Source: Flavobacteriia bacterium
GTDB taxonomy: Bacteria > Bacteroidota > Bacteroidia > Flavobacteriales > Flavobacteriaceae
Length of the DNA: 64,000 nt
Direction of reading: 5' to 3'
Assembly (NCBI GenBank): GCA_004293165.1
Contig: RDYL01000010.1
Span: forward strand, 33,618-97,617
The translations under genes were made by a program, and so were the position numbers. Below the pieces are notes generated by a model. That model saw only the letters and a program-made list of their open reading frames with translations. It did no database searches and was not told where the DNA came from. Position 1 is the stretch's first letter, and the number at the start of each line of letters is the position of its first letter. Shown here piece by piece: positions 27,627-35,154 of this stretch.

Positions 27627-29822
27627 TTATAACAAAAGTAACCCTGATTTCCTTAAAGTTTGAACAGGTTTACCATACCAAAACAATTCAAAATCAGCTA
27701 ATTCACTCTCAAAATTCGCTTTTAATTGTGAAAAAGTGATTTTATGTTCTGCTTGAATTGAAAGTAATTCTAATACAGAAACTAACCATTCTCCTTCTGT
27801 TTTATTTAAAACTATATCAAATGTATGCGTTTTGTTATGAAACGTTAATTTCATCATTTCCCAAGAATTTCCCTTTTTAGATTTGGTAAAAGTTTCAACT
27901 TGCGGATTTTTTCCCAACCAAACGACTTTTGCATTTGGTTTTGTAGTGAAATTTTGCTCTTTTTCTAAACAATTAGATATAAAATCAGGTGCAATTTTTG
28001 TTTTAGGAATTTTAAAATCGAACCAATCTTGCAAATCATAATCAAAACAAATTCCATGCATGAAATTGAATAATGATTTCTTTAATCCAAAACTAAACTT
28101 ATCGTGATTGATTCCCGTTTTATCTTTAAAATTAATGTCGTTATTAGCAAATGTAATTTTGTTTTGTTCTGGAATTACCCCAAATTCCTCAGGGAACATT
28201 CCCACAGGAGAATGCGCTGTCATAGCAAATTGATGCCAAAAACCACTTTGTAAAACACCTAATTCAAACAATTGACGCACCATTTCTAAACTATCTACTG
28301 TTTCTTGAATGGTTTGTGTTGGGTAACCGTACATTAAATATGCATGTACCATTATACCAGATTCAGTGAAATTTCGGGTAACTTTTGCTACTTGCTCTAC
28401 GGTAACTCCTTTTTTGATTAATTCTAAAAGGCGATCTGTAGCCACTTCTAATCCGCCAGAAACCGCAATACAACCGGATTCTTTTAATAAAAAACATAAA
28501 TCAGCGGTGAAGCTTTTTTCGAAACGAATATTTGTCCACCAAGTGACTACTAATTTACGTTTAATGATTTCCAGCGCTACTTCACGCATTAAAGCTGGCG
28601 GTGCTGCTTCGTCTACAAAATGGAATCCGTTTTCGCCTGTTTGAGCGATTAATTCTTCCATTCTGTCTACCAAAATTTTAGCAGCGATGGGTTCGTATAA
28701 CTTAATATAATCTAAAGAAATATCACAAAATGTACATTTTCCCCAATAACAACCATGTGCCATCGTGAGCTTGTTCCACCGTCCATCGCTCCATAAACTG
28801 TGCATAGGATTGGCAATTTCGATGACCGAAATATATTTATCTAGCAATAAATCAGAATAATCTGGTGTTCCTACTTCACTTTGTTTGTAATCGTGACGTG
28901 TGGTGGTGTTTTTATATACTACTTGGTTGTTTTCTAGAAGAAAAGTTCTTTTAAATTCAGATTCTGAAACAAGTTCAGAATGACAAATAAAATTATGAAG
29001 CAATTCAACTGGTAATTCACCATCATCTAACGTAATAAAATCAAAGAATTCGAAAACACGTTGGTCTTTTAATTCACGAAGTTCCGTGTTAGGAAATCCG
29101 CCACCCATTGCAATTTTCACATTTGGAAAATTAGCTTTTAAAAACTGTGCACAACGAAAAGCACTGTATAAATTTCCAGGAAAAGGAACTGAAATTAAAA
29201 CTAATTTTGGTTGAACTTCTTCTATTCTATTATTTAAAATTTTGATTGTGATTTCGTCTATAAAAGTTCTTTCGTTTTGTAAATGATTGTAAAGTTCATC
29301 AAACGAATTTGCGCTTCTTCCCAAACGCTCTGCATAACGACTAAAACCGAAATTTTCATCAACACATTCTACAATAAAATCCGATAAATCTTCTAAATAT
29401 AAGGTGGCTAAATGTTTGGCTTTATCTTGCATTCCCATACTACCAAAAGCAAATTCCATATCGTCTAATTGGTCAAATCGTGATGCTTCTGGAAGAAAAT
29501 TTCCAGCACAAATTTGTCGAGCTAACGATGGATTTTTTCCTTGAAGAAAAGCAATTACAGAATCTATTGTTTTGATGTATTCGTCTTTGAGCGCATAAAT
29601 TCGCTGTGAATTTGGTCCAAATTCTCCAAACTTGAAACTTGAAACTTGAAACAAACTTTCTAAACCTTTTTTTGAAAACAATTCTAAAATTACCTCAATA
29701 CCTAAATCCATTTGGTAAGCCGAAATGTTTTTGGTATTCAGAAAACCTTTGATATATGCCGTTGCTGGATACGGTGTATTCAGTTGGGTAAAAGGTGGTG
29801 TGATTAGAAGGAGGTTTTTCAA
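27627..29822 (-). CDS. B12-binding-domain radical SAM protein
   Basis: 731 residues from a TTG start. The N-terminal part has a cobalamin-binding-like Rossmann fold; the radical SAM core holds the cluster motif Cys358-x4-Cys363-x2-Cys366 (AHGCYWGKCTFCD), with one residue more than the usual CX3CX2C, then FHFVDEAAPP and VSGGLEVATDRLLELIKKG. I chose TTG at 29822 because family members start (M)KNLLLITPPFTQ and because a -7 box TATTTTTG lies at about 29847-29840 on this strand, overlapping the alternative TTG at 29840. Residues 58-65 (FQVSSFKF) and 281-288 (HSELVSES) are encoded by repeat elements. Substrate unknown. Confidence 0.8.
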   Translation of the reverse strand: MKNLLLITPPFTQLNTPYPATAYIKGFLNTKNISAYQMDLGIEVILELFSKKGLESLFQVSSFKFGEFGPNSQRIYALKDEYIKTIDSVIAFLQGKNPSLARQICAGNFLPEASRFDQLDDMEFAFGSMGMQDKAKHLATLYLEDLSDFIVECVDENFGFSRYAERLGRSANSFDELYNHLQNERTFIDEITIKILNNRIEEVQPKLVLISVPFPGNLYSAFRCAQFLKANFPNVKIAMGGGFPNTELRELKDQRVFEFFDFITLDDGELPVELLHNFICHSELVSESEFKRTFLLENNQVVYKNTTTRHDYKQSEVGTPDYSDLLLDKYISVIEIANPMHSLWSDGRWNKLTMAHGCYWGKCTFCDISLDYIKLYEPIAAKILVDRMEELIAQTGENGFHFVDEAAPPALMREVALEIIKRKLVVTWWTNIRFEKSFTADLCFLLKESGCIAVSGGLEVATDRLLELIKKGVTVEQVAKVTRNFTESGIMVHAYLMYGYPTQTIQETVDSLEMVRQLFELGVLQSGFWHQFAMTAHSPVGMFPEEFGVIPEQNKITFANNDINFKDKTGINHDKFSFGLKKSLFNFMHGICFDYDLQDWFDFKIPKTKIAPDFISNCLEKEQNFTTKPNAKVVWLGKNPQVETFTKSKKGNSWEMMKLTFHNKTHTFDIVLNKTEGEWLVSVLELLSIQAEHKITFSQLKANFESELADFELFWYGKPVQTLRKSGLLLL
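28961..28985 (-). repeat. In-frame palindromic repeat inside the radical SAM gene
   Basis: The palindrome ATTCTGAA-5-TTCAGAAT (28961-28981), preceded on the minus strand by TGTC, encodes CHSELVSES (residues 280-288). I recognise this as a sequence that is normally found between genes in flavobacteria; the recognition is from memory. Confidence 0.6.
29629..29652. repeat. 7-bp tandem repeat inside the radical SAM gene
   Basis: Three full copies of AACTTGA plus AAC on the plus strand. On the coding strand it reads GTTTCAA repeats and encodes QVSSFK. The same array is at 48076-48101. Confidence 0.75.
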
Positions 29823-29927
29823 TGTGAATAATTTTAGCAAAAATAACTCTTTTTTTAAATACTAACTCCTTGTTAAAGACGTTTTAGGAACAAAGATTTT
29901 TAGTATTTTAGCAAAAAAATAACTAAA

Positions 29928-31523
29928 ATGCCAAACGACTGTATAACGTATCAAAATTCAGGCTATTTCATTCCGCTAATTGTTGATTATTTAGACCAAA
30001 AATCTGAATTAAAATCGTTATACAATCGCTTCCCAACTATAGAAAACTTTAAATTTCAGTTAGAAGAAAAAGGAGAAAATTTTCCAATTGAAAATAGAAA
30101 AATTTTAGTAGATGCTTTAAAAAAACAACATACTAATTTTCACATTTCGGAAGTAACTACTAACAATATTGAGCTTTTAAATCAACCTAATACCTTTACA
30201 ATTACAACTGGCCATCAGTTAAATTTACTTACGGGCCCTTTATACTTTATTTATAAAATTATTACAGTAATTAATTTAACTAAAGAGCTAAAAGCTGCTT
30301 ATCCTGAAAATAATTTTGTTCCTATTTATTGGATGGCAACCGAAGATCATGATTTTGAAGAAATTAATTTTTTTAATTTTAAAGAAAAGAAAATCCGATG
30401 GGAAAAAGAAAGTAATGGACCTGTTGGTAGATTAAATACTCAAGGGTTAGATAACGTTTTTGATGCTTTTTCTTTCGAATTAGGCTTAGGCAATAATGCC
30501 AATTATTTGAGAGATTTATTCCAAAAATCATATCTTGAACATGACAATCTAGCAGATGCAACAAGATATTTAACCTATAAACTATTTCAAAAAGAAGGAT
30601 TAGTTATTGTTGATGGAGATGATTCAGAACTAAAAAAAATATTTATTCCGTATGCCAAAAACGAATTATTACATCAAACTTCATTTAAAAAAGTAAATGA
30701 AACACTTCCGCTAATAAAAAATTATTCGATTCAAGTAAATCCTCGAGAAATTAATTTATTCTATATTCAAGATCAATTAAGAGAGCGTATTATTTATGAA
30801 AATGGAAATTATAAAATCAATAATACCCTTTTATCTTTTTCTGAAAGCGAGTTGCTAACCGAACTAGAGAATAATCCTGAAAACTTTAGTCCTAATGTTA
30901 TTTTAAGACCTTTATACCAAGAAGTCGTCTTACCTAATTTATGTTACATTGGTGGTGGTGGTGAAATTGCTTATTGGTTGGAATTAAAATCAAATTTTGA
31001 AGCCCATAAAATTACGTTTCCAGTACTTTTAGTTCGTAATTCAGTGCTTTTAGTAACTAAAAAACAACAATCTAAATTAGTTAAATTACATTTACGTTGG
31101 GAAGATATTTTCTTAGACCAAAAAACACTTTTAAATAATAAAACTAAGGATTTTTCTAAATTTACTATTGACTTTTCAGAACAAAGAGAAACCTTAAAAA
31201 GACAATTTGAAGTAGTAAATGAAATCGCACACCAAACAGATCCTTCATTCCTTGGAGCAGTTAAAGCGCAAGAAGTAAAGCAATTAAAAGGATTAGATAA
31301 TTTAGAAAAAAGACTTTTAAAAGCAGAAAAAAGAATTCATAATGAAAAACTAGAACGAATAGTACAAATTCAAAATCAACTATTTCCAAACCAAGGATTG
31401 CAAGAAAGAACGGCAAATTTTAGTTCTTTTTGTGAAGAAATTGATTCTTTCGATTCATTTTTAAATCAACTACAAAACCAACTACAACCCTTAGAACAAC
31501 ATTTTTCTGTTGTCATATTATAA
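29928..31523 (+). CDS. bshC: Bacillithiol biosynthesis cysteine-adding enzyme BshC
   Basis: 531 residues, full length for the family. It adds cysteine to glucosaminyl-malate in the last step of bacillithiol synthesis, in the cytoplasm. The nucleotidyl-transferase-like Rossmann core shows TITTGHQLNLLTGPLYFIYKI (about 91-111) and YWMATEDHDFEEINFF (about 133-148). VVLPNLCYIGGGGEIAYWLELKSNF is the C-terminal active-site block, and the coiled coil near the end (KGLDNLEKRLLKAEKRIHNEKLERI) forms the dimer. bshA and bshB are not in the window. It is divergent from the radical SAM gene. Confidence 0.92.
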   Translation: MPNDCITYQNSGYFIPLIVDYLDQKSELKSLYNRFPTIENFKFQLEEKGENFPIENRKILVDALKKQHTNFHISEVTTNNIELLNQPNTFTITTGHQLNLLTGPLYFIYKIITVINLTKELKAAYPENNFVPIYWMATEDHDFEEINFFNFKEKKIRWEKESNGPVGRLNTQGLDNVFDAFSFELGLGNNANYLRDLFQKSYLEHDNLADATRYLTYKLFQKEGLVIVDGDDSELKKIFIPYAKNELLHQTSFKKVNETLPLIKNYSIQVNPREINLFYIQDQLRERIIYENGNYKINNTLLSFSESELLTELENNPENFSPNVILRPLYQEVVLPNLCYIGGGGEIAYWLELKSNFEAHKITFPVLLVRNSVLLVTKKQQSKLVKLHLRWEDIFLDQKTLLNNKTKDFSKFTIDFSEQRETLKRQFEVVNEIAHQTDPSFLGAVKAQEVKQLKGLDNLEKRLLKAEKRIHNEKLERIVQIQNQLFPNQGLQERTANFSSFCEEIDSFDSFLNQLQNQLQPLEQHFSVVIL

Positions 31524-31598
31524 AATATCAATAAAAAGCTTTTTTATCCAACAAAAAATAATATATTTATTTTTTTAACATTAAAACAAGACACAATC

Positions 31599-31649
31599 AC
31601 ATTATTATAACATTTTTTTACAAACAATGTTATAATAATGTTATATTTG
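31599..31649 (+). promoter_or_regulatory. 16-bp inverted repeat and -7 box upstream of the SUMF1-like gene
   Basis: ACATTATTATAACATT (31599-31614) and its exact reverse complement (31626-31641) flank an 11-base spacer. TATATTTG, a full -7 match, follows at once (31642-31649). The place where a -33 box should be falls in the spacer, so the dyad is positioned like an operator. Confidence 0.55.
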
Positions 31650-31675
31650 CATACCCTAAATTAATAACACAACTT

Positions 31676-32503
31676 ATGAAAAAAATTACGATTTATTCAA
31701 CCTTATTAATTGCAATTTTATCTTTATTCGCATTCAAAAACACTATTTTAAACTCTGAATTAATAAAAATTGAAGGAGGAACTTTCAAAATGGGTTCCAA
31801 AAATTCTGATGGATTAGCCGATATTGACGAACAAAAAGAACACAATGTTAACCTAACAACCTTTGAAATTAGCAAATTTGAAGTAACCGTTTGGGAATGG
31901 AAACAGTTCATCAAAGCTAATAAAATGAAAATGCCTTCAAAACCAACATGGGGCTGGCAAGACAATCATCCAATAAATGGTGTAACTTGGAATGAAGCAA
32001 TAGCCTATTGTAATTGGTTAAGTAAAAAAGAAAAATTACAACCAGTATATTCTAAAAAAGGTCCTAACTTTATTTGTAATTTTAAAGCTAATGGTTACAG
32101 ATTACCCACTGAAGCAGAATGGGAATTTGCTGCAAAAGGCGGAACACTTTCTAAAGGATTTAAATATAGTGGAAGTAATTCATTAGACGATATTGCTTGG
32201 CATAAAGGAAATAGCACTGGAACTCCTCATACAATAGGAACAAAATTACCTAATGAATTAGGACTATATGATATGAGCGGAAACGTTTGGGAATGGTGTT
32301 GGGATTGGTATAACAAAGATTTCTACAAACTAGAAAAAGGAGATAACCCAAGAGGACCTGAAATGGGAAATAGAAGAAGCGTTAGAGGTGGATCTTGGGA
32401 TAGCCAAGCTAACTACGTAAGACCTGCAAACAGAATTTCTACTGAACCAAATAAAACGCATGAATTTTATGGTTTTAGAGTTGCTAAATCAATTATAAAA
32501 TAA
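31676..32503 (+). CDS. SUMF1/FGE-fold exported protein without catalytic cysteines
   Basis: 275 residues with a hydrophobic N-terminal segment (5-20) that acts as signal or anchor. The formylglycine-generating-enzyme fold is clear: IEGGTFKMGS (32-41), FEISKFEVTVWEWKQF, HPINGVTWNEAIAYCNWLS, YRLPTEAEWEFAAKGG (141-156), GLYDMSGNVWEWCWDWY and SVRGGSWDSQANYVRPANR. At the two cysteine positions of true FGE the residues are Ser243 and Val248, so it cannot oxidise sulfatase cysteines by the known mechanism. Related inactive folds serve as structural proteins (for example GldJ and GldK of the type 9 secretion system, which are larger). The role here is unknown. Confidence 0.82.
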   Translation: MKKITIYSTLLIAILSLFAFKNTILNSELIKIEGGTFKMGSKNSDGLADIDEQKEHNVNLTTFEISKFEVTVWEWKQFIKANKMKMPSKPTWGWQDNHPINGVTWNEAIAYCNWLSKKEKLQPVYSKKGPNFICNFKANGYRLPTEAEWEFAAKGGTLSKGFKYSGSNSLDDIAWHKGNSTGTPHTIGTKLPNELGLYDMSGNVWEWCWDWYNKDFYKLEKGDNPRGPEMGNRRSVRGGSWDSQANYVRPANRISTEPNKTHEFYGFRVAKSIIK

Positions 32504-32514
32504 TTTAAAAACTC

Positions 32515-32544
32515 TTGCAAAACCTATTAATAATAGTAACTTTG
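32515..32544 (+). promoter_or_regulatory. ndk promoter
   Basis: TTG at 32515-32517, exactly 19 bases, TAACTTTG at 32537-32544. The transcript would start about 9-10 bases before the ATG at 32560. Confidence 0.78.
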
Positions 32545-32559
32545 CAAAAAACATAAAAA

Positions 32560-32979
32560 ATGGCAACAAACAGAACTTTTACAATGATTAAACCAGATGC
32601 TGTAGAAAACGGACATATTGGTGGTATCTTAAACATGATTAATGAAGGTGGTTTCAAAATTGTATCTTTGAAATTAACACAATTAACAATTGCTGACGCT
32701 CAAGCATTTTATGCTGTTCATGCTGCAAGACCTTTTTTCGGAGAATTAGTTGAATTTATGACAAGAGGACCAATTGTGGCGGCAATCTTGGAAAAAGAAA
32801 ATGCTGTTGAAGATTTCAGAACTTTAATTGGAGCTACAAATCCTGCAGATGCTGCTGAAGGAACTATTCGTAAAAAATACGCTACTTCAATTGGTGAAAA
32901 TGCAGTTCACGGATCTGATTCTGATGAGAATGCTGCTATTGAAGGTGCTTTCCATTTTTCTGGAAGAGAGCAATTTTAG
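32560..32979 (+). CDS. ndk: Nucleoside-diphosphate kinase
   Basis: 139 residues, the normal length. It transfers the gamma phosphate between nucleotides through a phosphohistidine, His117 in [20 protein letters not shown] (5-15) and [15 protein letters not shown] (57-71) are the conserved nucleotide-site blocks. Single gene with a textbook Bacteroidota promoter and a strong terminator. The stop codon TAG is the first part of a repeat element that continues to about 33010. Confidence 0.96.
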   Translation: MATNRTFTMIKPDAVENGHIGGILNMINEGGFKIVSLKLTQLTIADAQAFYAVHAARPFFGELVEFMTRGPIVAAILEKENAVEDFRTLIGATNPADAAEGTIRKKYATSIGENAVHGSDSDENAAIEGAFHFSGREQF

Positions 32980-33010
32980 TATTCAGTGCTCATTCGCAGT
33001 TGACAGTATA
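32977..33010 (+). repeat. CAGTGTTCAGT-family repeat at the ndk stop codon
   Basis: Starts at the TAG stop and reads TAGTATTCAGTGCTCATTCG then CAGTTGACAG. The first 13 bases equal those that begin at the parE stop codon on the other strand. Confidence 0.55.
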
Positions 33011-33031
33011 GTCGATTATGTATAAAAATAT

Positions 33032-33062
33032 AAAATCCCGATTCAATGAATCGGGATTTTTT
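33032..33062. terminator. Bidirectional terminator between ndk and the DUF721 gene
   Basis: Inverted repeat AAAATCCCGATTCA/TGAATCGGGATTTT with T-rich ends on both strands. Confidence 0.88.
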
Positions 33063-33358
33063 TATCGCAAAATTAAATTCGTTACCAAATCTTTTCTAAG
33101 TTCTTCGTTAATCATTTTGATGATTTTATCTTTTCCGTAACTTAATTCTTCTCGCAAAACTGCCGAAGATAAGGCTACATAAAGTACTGAACCTTTTAAT
33201 TGAATTTCGGTTGTGTAATTATTGACACCATTTCCCATTAAATTTTTCCAAGCCTCTCGAACATTTACAACATCCATACCCGCTTCCAATTTATTTTGAG
33301 ATATAAATTGTTTCAATACATCACTAATAGGGCTTTCTTCATTAAATCGCTTTGCCAT
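33062..33358 (-). CDS. DUF721 domain protein
   Basis: 98 residues, soluble, no signal peptide. The opening SPISDVLKQFISQNKLEAGMDVVNVREAWKNLMG and the later VLYVALSSAVLREELSYGKDKIIKMINEEL are the conserved parts of the DUF721 family (DciA-like fold). In many bacteria DciA loads the replicative helicase, but in Bacteroidota such a role is unproven. It follows the lipoprotein gene by 2 bases on the same strand, so they are co-transcribed. Confidence 0.82.
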   Translation of the reverse strand: MAKRFNEESPISDVLKQFISQNKLEAGMDVVNVREAWKNLMGNGVNNYTTEIQLKGSVLYVALSSAVLREELSYGKDKIIKMINEELRKDLVTNLILR

Positions 33359-33360
33359 AC

Positions 33361-33777
33361 TTATTTAATCGAAAATTTAACCGGTCTTTTGTAATGATAT
33401 TCAAAATCTTGTTGGTTTTTAATAACTAATTTATCTTTTGTCAACTCGATAATTTCTTCGTTCCAACTAGCATAAGTAGTTTTATACTTAATTGTAGCAT
33501 CACCATCTTTAACGGCAATAACAATATCTTCCTGAATATCATTAGTTAAATAGGTGCCGTCTAATTGAGGCATAACTTTTTTTCTAAAACCTTTTCCGTC
33601 TTTAATTTTAAAAAAATCAATAGTTTCATTTACCTTATATTCTTTCTTATCTCCATCAGGAAGTTCTACTTTTTCAATTTCCCAATATCCATTCAAATTA
33701 TTCAAATCAGTTTTAGAAATAGTCTGTTTACAAGACAATAAAAGGCCAAAAACAATAAATAAAAATATTTTTTTCAT
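33361..33777 (-). CDS. Lipocalin-like small lipoprotein
   Basis: 138 residues with a lipoprotein signal (FGLLLSC, lipidated Cys at 16). NLNGYWEIEKVELPDGDKKEY followed by alternating strands to LVIKNQQDFEYHYKRP is the pattern of lipocalin-like lipoproteins in Bacteroidota. No ligand can be inferred. It is the upstream partner of the DUF721 gene (2 bases apart). Confidence 0.7.
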   Translation of the reverse strand: MKKIFLFIVFGLLLSCKQTISKTDLNNLNGYWEIEKVELPDGDKKEYKVNETIDFFKIKDGKGFRKKVMPQLDGTYLTNDIQEDIVIAVKDGDATIKYKTTYASWNEEIIELTKDKLVIKNQQDFEYHYKRPVKFSIK

Positions 33778-33879
33778 TGTGTATAGTTTAATTATGGTAT
33801 AAAATTACAACTATTTATTTTTTGAATTAAACTATTCGTTACTTTTATTGTCTAACAATTATATAAACGTTTTACTCCT

Positions 33880-34947
33880 ATGAAAAAAATTATTACTTTT
33901 TTGTTAGCAATGGTATTAATTAGTTGTAGCTCTGATGAAACCTCAACTTCAACCATTCCAGAAGAAGAAATGTATTTCCCTCCAATAGGATCAACTAATT
34001 GGGAAACCAAGACTATTCAAAGTTTAAATTGGAATCAATCCGAAGTTCAACCTCTATTAGATTATTTAGAATTGAAGAATACAAAAAGCTTTATCATATT
34101 ACATAATGGAAAAATTGTAATGGAAAATTATTTTAATGGTCATACTGCAACCACTCCATGGTATTGGGCAAGTGCTGGAAAAACATTAACTGCAACAGTC
34201 ACAGGAATAGCAGAACAAGAAGGATTCTTAAATATTAACAATAAAGTTTCTGATTATCTTGGAACAGGTTGGACAAGTGCTCCACTTATCAAAGAAAATT
34301 TAATTACAAATAAACATCTTTTAACCATGACCTCTGGTTTAAACGATGCACCTGGAGATGATGTTTCTCCAGCAAACTTACAGTACGTTGCAAATGCAGG
34401 CACGCGTTGGGCCTATCATAACGTATACGTTAAACTACAAGACGTTGTGGCAGCTTCTACGGGTCAAACATGGACAAACTATTTCAATACTAAGTTAAGA
34501 GATAAAATAGGCATGACTGGCGGTTCTTGGATTCAAAATGGAGGCTTGAGTGTGTATTGGAGTACAACTAGAAATATGGCTAGATTTGGCTTATTAGCAT
34601 TAAATAAAGGAAAATGGAAAAACACACAAGTTGTTCCTCAAGTTTATATGGAAAATGCAAGTGCTACTTCTCAAAACATCAACTTGGCATACGGATATCT
34701 ATGGTGGCTGAATGGAAAGGCAAGCTATCATATGCCGCAAAGCCAAATTCAGTTGAACGGTTCACTTATACCATCTGGCCCTAATGATATGTATTGTGCA
34801 TTAGGTAAAAATGATCAAAAAATATATGTAATCCCAAGCAGAAAACTAGTAATTATTAGAATGGGAGACGCAGCAGATGGAAGTAACTTTGCTTTATCAG
34901 ATTTTGATGAAGTACTTTGGCAAAAAATAAATGCTGTTATCAACTAA
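33880..34947 (+). CDS. Serine hydrolase lipoprotein of the beta-lactamase (class C / esterase) family
   Basis: 355 residues with a lipoprotein signal (VLISCSS, lipidated Cys at 16). The penicillin-binding fold is marked by Ser98-x-x-Lys101 in WYWASAGKTLTATVTG and by Tyr179-x-Asn181 in WAYHNVYVKLQDVV. The third element (H/K-T/S-G) is replaced near the end by CALGKNDQKIYVIPSRKLVIIRMG, the form seen in esterase-type members. LTMTSGLNDAPGDD is the conserved block after the active-site helix. It probably hydrolyses an ester or peptide at the cell surface; substrate not known. Confidence 0.82.
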   Translation: MKKIITFLLAMVLISCSSDETSTSTIPEEEMYFPPIGSTNWETKTIQSLNWNQSEVQPLLDYLELKNTKSFIILHNGKIVMENYFNGHTATTPWYWASAGKTLTATVTGIAEQEGFLNINNKVSDYLGTGWTSAPLIKENLITNKHLLTMTSGLNDAPGDDVSPANLQYVANAGTRWAYHNVYVKLQDVVAASTGQTWTNYFNTKLRDKIGMTGGSWIQNGGLSVYWSTTRNMARFGLLALNKGKWKNTQVVPQVYMENASATSQNINLAYGYLWWLNGKASYHMPQSQIQLNGSLIPSGPNDMYCALGKNDQKIYVIPSRKLVIIRMGDAADGSNFALSDFDEVLWQKINAVIN

Positions 34948-34962
34948 CAGCATTTATTTTTT
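34929..34962 (+). terminator. Terminator overlapping the serine hydrolase stop codon
   Basis: An 11-bp stem AAATGCTGTTA/TAACAGCATTT; the right arm contains the TAA stop. T-rich sequence follows. Confidence 0.75.
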
Positions 34963-35140
34963 ATTTTTTTACTTTCTTTTTACCACTCGTAAACTTAATT
35001 AACAAGTACATAAATATTGCAAATGATGCTAACCGTAAGGTAAGGAATATAAAATCATAATCACTAAAAGGTATGGCAATTAAAGCCATAATTATAGCTG
35101 CTAATAACAACCGAACTGTTTTGTATTTTAAAAGTTCCAT
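34961..35140 (-). CDS. 59-residue membrane protein downstream of ftsY
   Basis: ATG at 35140-35138 and TAA at 34963-34961. Reading the minus strand gives 59 residues: a basic start (MELLKYKTVRLL), two hydrophobic segments (about 10-24, LLLAAIIMALIAIPF, and 29-49) and a lysine-rich end (TSGKKKVKK), with codon use like neighbouring genes. It begins 14 bases after the ftsY stop, so it is the last gene of that operon. Too small for many gene callers. Function unknown. Confidence 0.7.
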   Translation of the reverse strand: MELLKYKTVRLLLAAIIMALIAIPFSDYDFIFLTLRLASFAIFMYLLIKFTSGKKKVKK

Positions 35141-35154
35141 CTCTAATATATATC

